A DNA stretch of 64,000 nt, taken from Rhizobium laguerreae. GTDB lineage: Bacteria; Pseudomonadota; Alphaproteobacteria; Rhizobiales; Rhizobiaceae. How positions within the stretch are numbered: position 1 is the stretch's first letter; the number at the start of each line of letters is the position of its first letter. Shown in pieces: positions 61,160 through 64,000 of this stretch. Below the pieces are notes generated by a model. The model made no database searches. It worked only from the letters and a program-made list of their open reading frames with translations, and was not told the DNA's origin. Location: positions 248,001 to 312,000 of the forward strand of contig NZ_MRDM01000030.1 of assembly GCF_002008165.1 (NCBI RefSeq), in the 5' to 3' direction. Position numbers and translations under genes: made by a program.

Positions 61160-61804
61160 ATGTTGAGAGTGAAGGGCGCCCTGCTCGCTGCCGTCGTGGC
61201 GGCAGCATTGCCCGGTTGCAAGATCATCAAGACGCCGACGGCCGAGGAGAAGGCTGCGGCAGCGGCCAAGACCGCCTTCGACCCGAATGCGAAGGTCGAG
61301 GCGATCTGGCAGTCCGAGGCAGTACCCTATTTCGAGAAGCGCGCCGGCGACCTGAAGGACGTCATGCAGCTTTCCGCTTCCAGTCCCGACGCCGCAGGCG
61401 AGAAATACGGTAATCCCCGCAAGCAGAGCAGCTCGCCATGGACCTATGCGGTGAAGATCACCGGCAAGGTCGTCGCGGCCGATACAGCCTCGCGCGCGGC
61501 AACGCTCGATGTCGACGCCGATGGCGACGGCAAGGCCGATGCGAAGTTGCAGATCGGGCCGGCGCTGCGCGGCACGGCGCTGCGCGACACGCTGGAATTC
61601 GTCAATTTCAACGAATTCAAGAACCAGATCGAGTGGGCGCAGTTCGGCAAAGCTTTCAACGAGAAGGCCAATACCACCTTTCTCTCCGCCATCCCGCGTG
61701 AGGACCTCGCCGGCAAGACGGTGACCGCGATCGGCGCCTTTCCGTTGCCGAGGAGCGGTGAGCTGCCGCTCATAACACCTTCGGAACTGAAGGTTGGCCC
61801 ATGA
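61160..61804 (+). CDS. DUF2291 lipoprotein
   Basis: 214 residues from ATG 61160: signal with lipobox (VVAAALPGC, Cys20) and a DUF2291 periplasmic domain (KVEAIWQSEAVPYFEKRA, LQIGPALRGTALRD, DFVNFNEFKNQIEW-like). DUF2291 genes are common in ribose-type ABC operons. Overlaps the ATPase gene at ATGA. Confidence 0.85.
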   Translation: MLRVKGALLAAVVAAALPGCKIIKTPTAEEKAAAAAKTAFDPNAKVEAIWQSEAVPYFEKRAGDLKDVMQLSASSPDAAGEKYGNPRKQSSSPWTYAVKITGKVVAADTASRAATLDVDADGDGKADAKLQIGPALRGTALRDTLEFVNFNEFKNQIEWAQFGKAFNEKANTTFLSAIPREDLAGKTVTAIGAFPLPRSGELPLITPSELKVGP

Positions 61805-63351
61805 CCCAAGGAGAGGCACAAAAGGACGATGTTATCCTGCGCCTCGACGATGTGTCGAAGGTCTATTCGGGCATCGTCGCCGTCAAGCGCGCCAATCTCG
61901 AGCTTCGCCGCGGCGCAGTGAACGTCCTTGTCGGCGAAAACGGAGCAGGCAAGTCGACGCTGATGAAGATCATCGCCGGTGTCGAGCGTCCAACGCTCGG
62001 CCGCATCATCCTGGATGGCAAGCCCGTATCCTTCGACAGCCCTGCAGACGCGCAGGCGAATGGCATCGGCATGATCTTCCAGGAGCTCAATCTCTTCGCC
62101 AACATGTCGGTCGCCGAAAACATCTTCGCCAGGCGCGAAATCACCCGCGGCATCCTCGGCATCGATCACAAGGCACAGGTTCAAAAGGCCAATGCGTTTT
62201 TGAAACGTCTCGATGCCGGGATCGAGGCGGATACGATGGTCGAGGACCTGCCGATCGGCCAGCAGCAGCTCGTCGAGATCGCCAAGGCGATGTCGCTGGA
62301 TGCCCGGATCCTGATCATGGACGAGCCGACGTCGGCTCTTTCGGCAGCCGAGGTCGAGATCCTGTTCAAGGTGATCGCGGAACTGAAGGCCCAGGGTGTG
62401 GCAATCGTCTATATCTCGCACCGGCTCGAAGAACTGATGCGGATCGGCGATTACATCACGGTGCTGCGTGACGGTCAGGTCACCGGTGAGGCAATGGTCC
62501 GCGACATCGACACACGCTGGATCGTGCGCTCGATGATCGGCTCGGATGCCAAGGACTTTGCAAAGTCCGTGGACCACGCCGTCGGAGCCGAGGTCTTTCG
62601 CGCCGAAAATATCAGCCTGCCGCGGCCGGCAGGCGGTCTTTCGGTCAACAATGTCTCCCTGTCGGTCAAGGCGGGCGAAATTCTCGGCATCTACGGCCTG
62701 ATGGGTGCCGGGCGCAGTGAATTCTTCGAATGCGTGATCGGCCGTCACACACACTCGACCGGCAAGATCTTCATCGACGGCAAGCAGGTTCGCGCCCGCG
62801 ACACCACCCGGCGCATCCGCCGCGGCCTTGCACTCATTCCGGAAGACCGGCAGCGGGAAGGCCTGGTCCAGGTGCTTTCCATCGCCTCCAACCTGACGCT
62901 GGCGAGCCTTGGGCGCTTCACCCGGCTCTTTCATATCAACAGGGGTGCTGAGAAGAGTGCCATTCGCGATGCAATCCGCGACCTCTCGATTAAGGCGCCG
63001 AACCCGGATTTCGAGGTGACCTCGATGTCAGGCGGCAACCAGCAGAAGGTCGTTATCGGTAAGGCCTTGATGACCAATCCGAAGGTGCTGCTGATGGACG
63101 AGCCGAGCCGCGGCATCGATGTCGGCGCCAAGGCCGATGTCTTCCGCACCATGCGGCGGCTGGCGGCAAATGGGCTCGCCATTTTATTTTCGACTTCCGA
63201 CCTCGAAGAGGTCATGGCGCTTTCCGATCGCATCGCGGTCTTGAGCAACGGCCAGCTGGTCGCCGTCTTCGACCGCAACGAGGCCACGGAAGAAGCCATT
63301 ATCGCGGCTTCGTCCAAGGGACACGGACATCAAGGGAAACTCGCGTCATGA
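61801..63351 (+). CDS. Sugar ABC transporter ATP-binding protein
   Basis: 516 residues, two fused ABC domains (RbsA type). Walker A GENGAGKST, Walker B LIMDEPTSALS in domain 1; domain 2 has degenerate Walker A (GLMGAGRSE), signature SGGNQQK and VLLMDEPSRGID. Energises the importer. It overlaps the permease start by 4 bases. Confidence 0.95.
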   Translation: MTQGEAQKDDVILRLDDVSKVYSGIVAVKRANLELRRGAVNVLVGENGAGKSTLMKIIAGVERPTLGRIILDGKPVSFDSPADAQANGIGMIFQELNLFANMSVAENIFARREITRGILGIDHKAQVQKANAFLKRLDAGIEADTMVEDLPIGQQQLVEIAKAMSLDARILIMDEPTSALSAAEVEILFKVIAELKAQGVAIVYISHRLEELMRIGDYITVLRDGQVTGEAMVRDIDTRWIVRSMIGSDAKDFAKSVDHAVGAEVFRAENISLPRPAGGLSVNNVSLSVKAGEILGIYGLMGAGRSEFFECVIGRHTHSTGKIFIDGKQVRARDTTRRIRRGLALIPEDRQREGLVQVLSIASNLTLASLGRFTRLFHINRGAEKSAIRDAIRDLSIKAPNPDFEVTSMSGGNQQKVVIGKALMTNPKVLLMDEPSRGIDVGAKADVFRTMRRLAANGLAILFSTSDLEEVMALSDRIAVLSNGQLVAVFDRNEATEEAIIAASSKGHGHQGKLAS

Positions 63352-64000
63352 TGGCGGCTACATCAACCACTCTCGCGCCGAAGGGCGCCAACGGCTCCGT
63401 GCTTCTGACGCTGATGAAGCTCAGGACCTTCATCGCGCTGTTTGCCGTCATCATCTTCTTTGCGATCTTCGCCCCGAACTTCACCTCGACGGCGAACATG
63501 ATCCTGATGTCGAAACATGTAGCGCTGAACGCCTTCCTGGCGATGGGCATGACCTTCGTCATCATCACAGGCGGCATCGATCTCTCGGTCGGATCGATCG
63601 TCGGGCTCTGCGGCATGGTCGCCGGCGGCTTGATCCTTTACGGCATCGAATTGCCGATCGGCTACACCATCTTTTTCAACCTCTTCGAGATCGTGCTGAT
63701 CACCCTGTCGATCGGCCTGCTTATCGGTCTGATCAACGGTCTGCTGATCACCAAACTCAACGTCGCGCCCTTCATCGCCACACTCGGCACGCTCTATATC
63801 GCCCGCGGTCTGGCTTTGCTGTCGTCGGACGGGCAGACTTTTCCGAACCTTGTCGGCCGGCCTGAATATGCGACGACCGGCTTCGATTTCTTCGGCGCGG
63901 GACGCATTCTCGGTCTGCCGGTATCGATCTGGATCCTGATCGTGCTGGCGCTGCTGGCCGCCTATGTCGCCCGCTCGACGCCGATCGGCCGTCACATCTT
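63348..64000 (+). CDS. Sugar ABC transporter permease (partial, runs off right edge)
   Basis: The first 217 residues of an RbsC-type permease: about six membrane segments visible, with ITGGIDLSVGSIVGL and the permease signature region LNVAPFIATLGTLYIARGLAL. No stop occurs before the window ends. ATG 63348 overlaps the ATPase stop (ATGA). Confidence 0.93.
   Translation, partial: MMAATSTTLAPKGANGSVLLTLMKLRTFIALFAVIIFFAIFAPNFTSTANMILMSKHVALNAFLAMGMTFVIITGGIDLSVGSIVGLCGMVAGGLILYGIELPIGYTIFFNLFEIVLITLSIGLLIGLINGLLITKLNVAPFIATLGTLYIARGLALLSSDGQTFPNLVGRPEYATTGFDFFGAGRILGLPVSIWILIVLALLAAYVARSTPIGRHI

Noticed and set aside
61444..62934. 496-codon minus-strand open frame opposite the ABC ATPase
   Set aside because: Antisense shadow of an RbsA-type ATPase with all motifs intact on the plus strand.

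Overview
The window reads as part of a large Rhizobium-type plasmid (R. leguminosarum/R. etli group). The reasons are the high G+C genes, a RHE_PE00001-family protein (a family typical of rhizobial replicons), a complete VirB-type type IV secretion operon with an entry-exclusion lipoprotein, a LuxI/LuxR pair, RIME-like intergenic palindromes, EcfG (RpoE2)-type promoters, and many sugar and amino-acid catabolism operons each with its own regulator. No rRNA, tRNA, CRISPR array or replication gene was recognised. This assignment is inference from gene content; no database was searched.

Layout. 0-3 kb: a TetR repressor with two matching operators, an HxlR/SDR divergent pair, and an alpha/beta hydrolase whose oxyanion-hole segment is out of frame. 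3.2-6.5 kb: an A/T-richer accessory island of an NTase-fold protein, an XRE-ImmA/IrrE protein, a T4 beta-like protein and a convergent PD-(D/E)XK-like sce7726 protein; this is the best candidate for an undescribed (possibly anti-phage) system. 6.6-11 kb: RHE_PE00001 protein, two strong inverted repeats, a fused NTase-HEPN protein, DUF3072, an esterase and a Nudix hydrolase. 11.2-21.3 kb: minus-strand operon trbM-virB1-2-3-4-5-eexN-virB6-7-8-9-10-11, with a divergent winged-helix regulator, followed by a decayed virB11 copy and an (AG)n tract. 22.4-25 kb: three TadE/TadG-like genes.

26-33 kb holds amino-acid metabolism: ProC, a PuuR-like regulator divergent from an omega-aminotransferase, an AraC regulator, and an alr-dadA operon divergent from an Lrp/AsnC regulator. 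33-35 kb is a luxI-luxR pair with a plausible lux box. 35.4-45.5 kb is an unusual plus-strand cluster: GH15 glucoamylase, GMC oxidoreductase, VioB-type ferritin-like protein, gluconate-dehydrogenase-subunit-3-like protein, two TIM-barrel sugar isomerase/epimerase proteins, an MBL hydrolase and a ThDP decarboxylase. It may be a keto-sugar or small-molecule pathway.

45.5-50.8 kb: gene remnants, then a FadR-type regulator with a TRAP transporter (DctPQM) and an L-idonate-5-dehydrogenase-like enzyme. 51-55.5 kb: a general-stress island (esterase, DUF4142, Mn catalase, DUF892, MBL protein, small secreted protein) with three EcfG-type promoters. 55.6-64 kb: a FadR/NanR-type regulator, a RuBisCO-like protein, a DUF1537 kinase, an ApnO-like oxidoisomerase and a ribose-type ABC transporter running off the right edge; together they look like a D-apionate/3-oxo-isoapionate catabolic regulon with the same operator sequence at two promoters.
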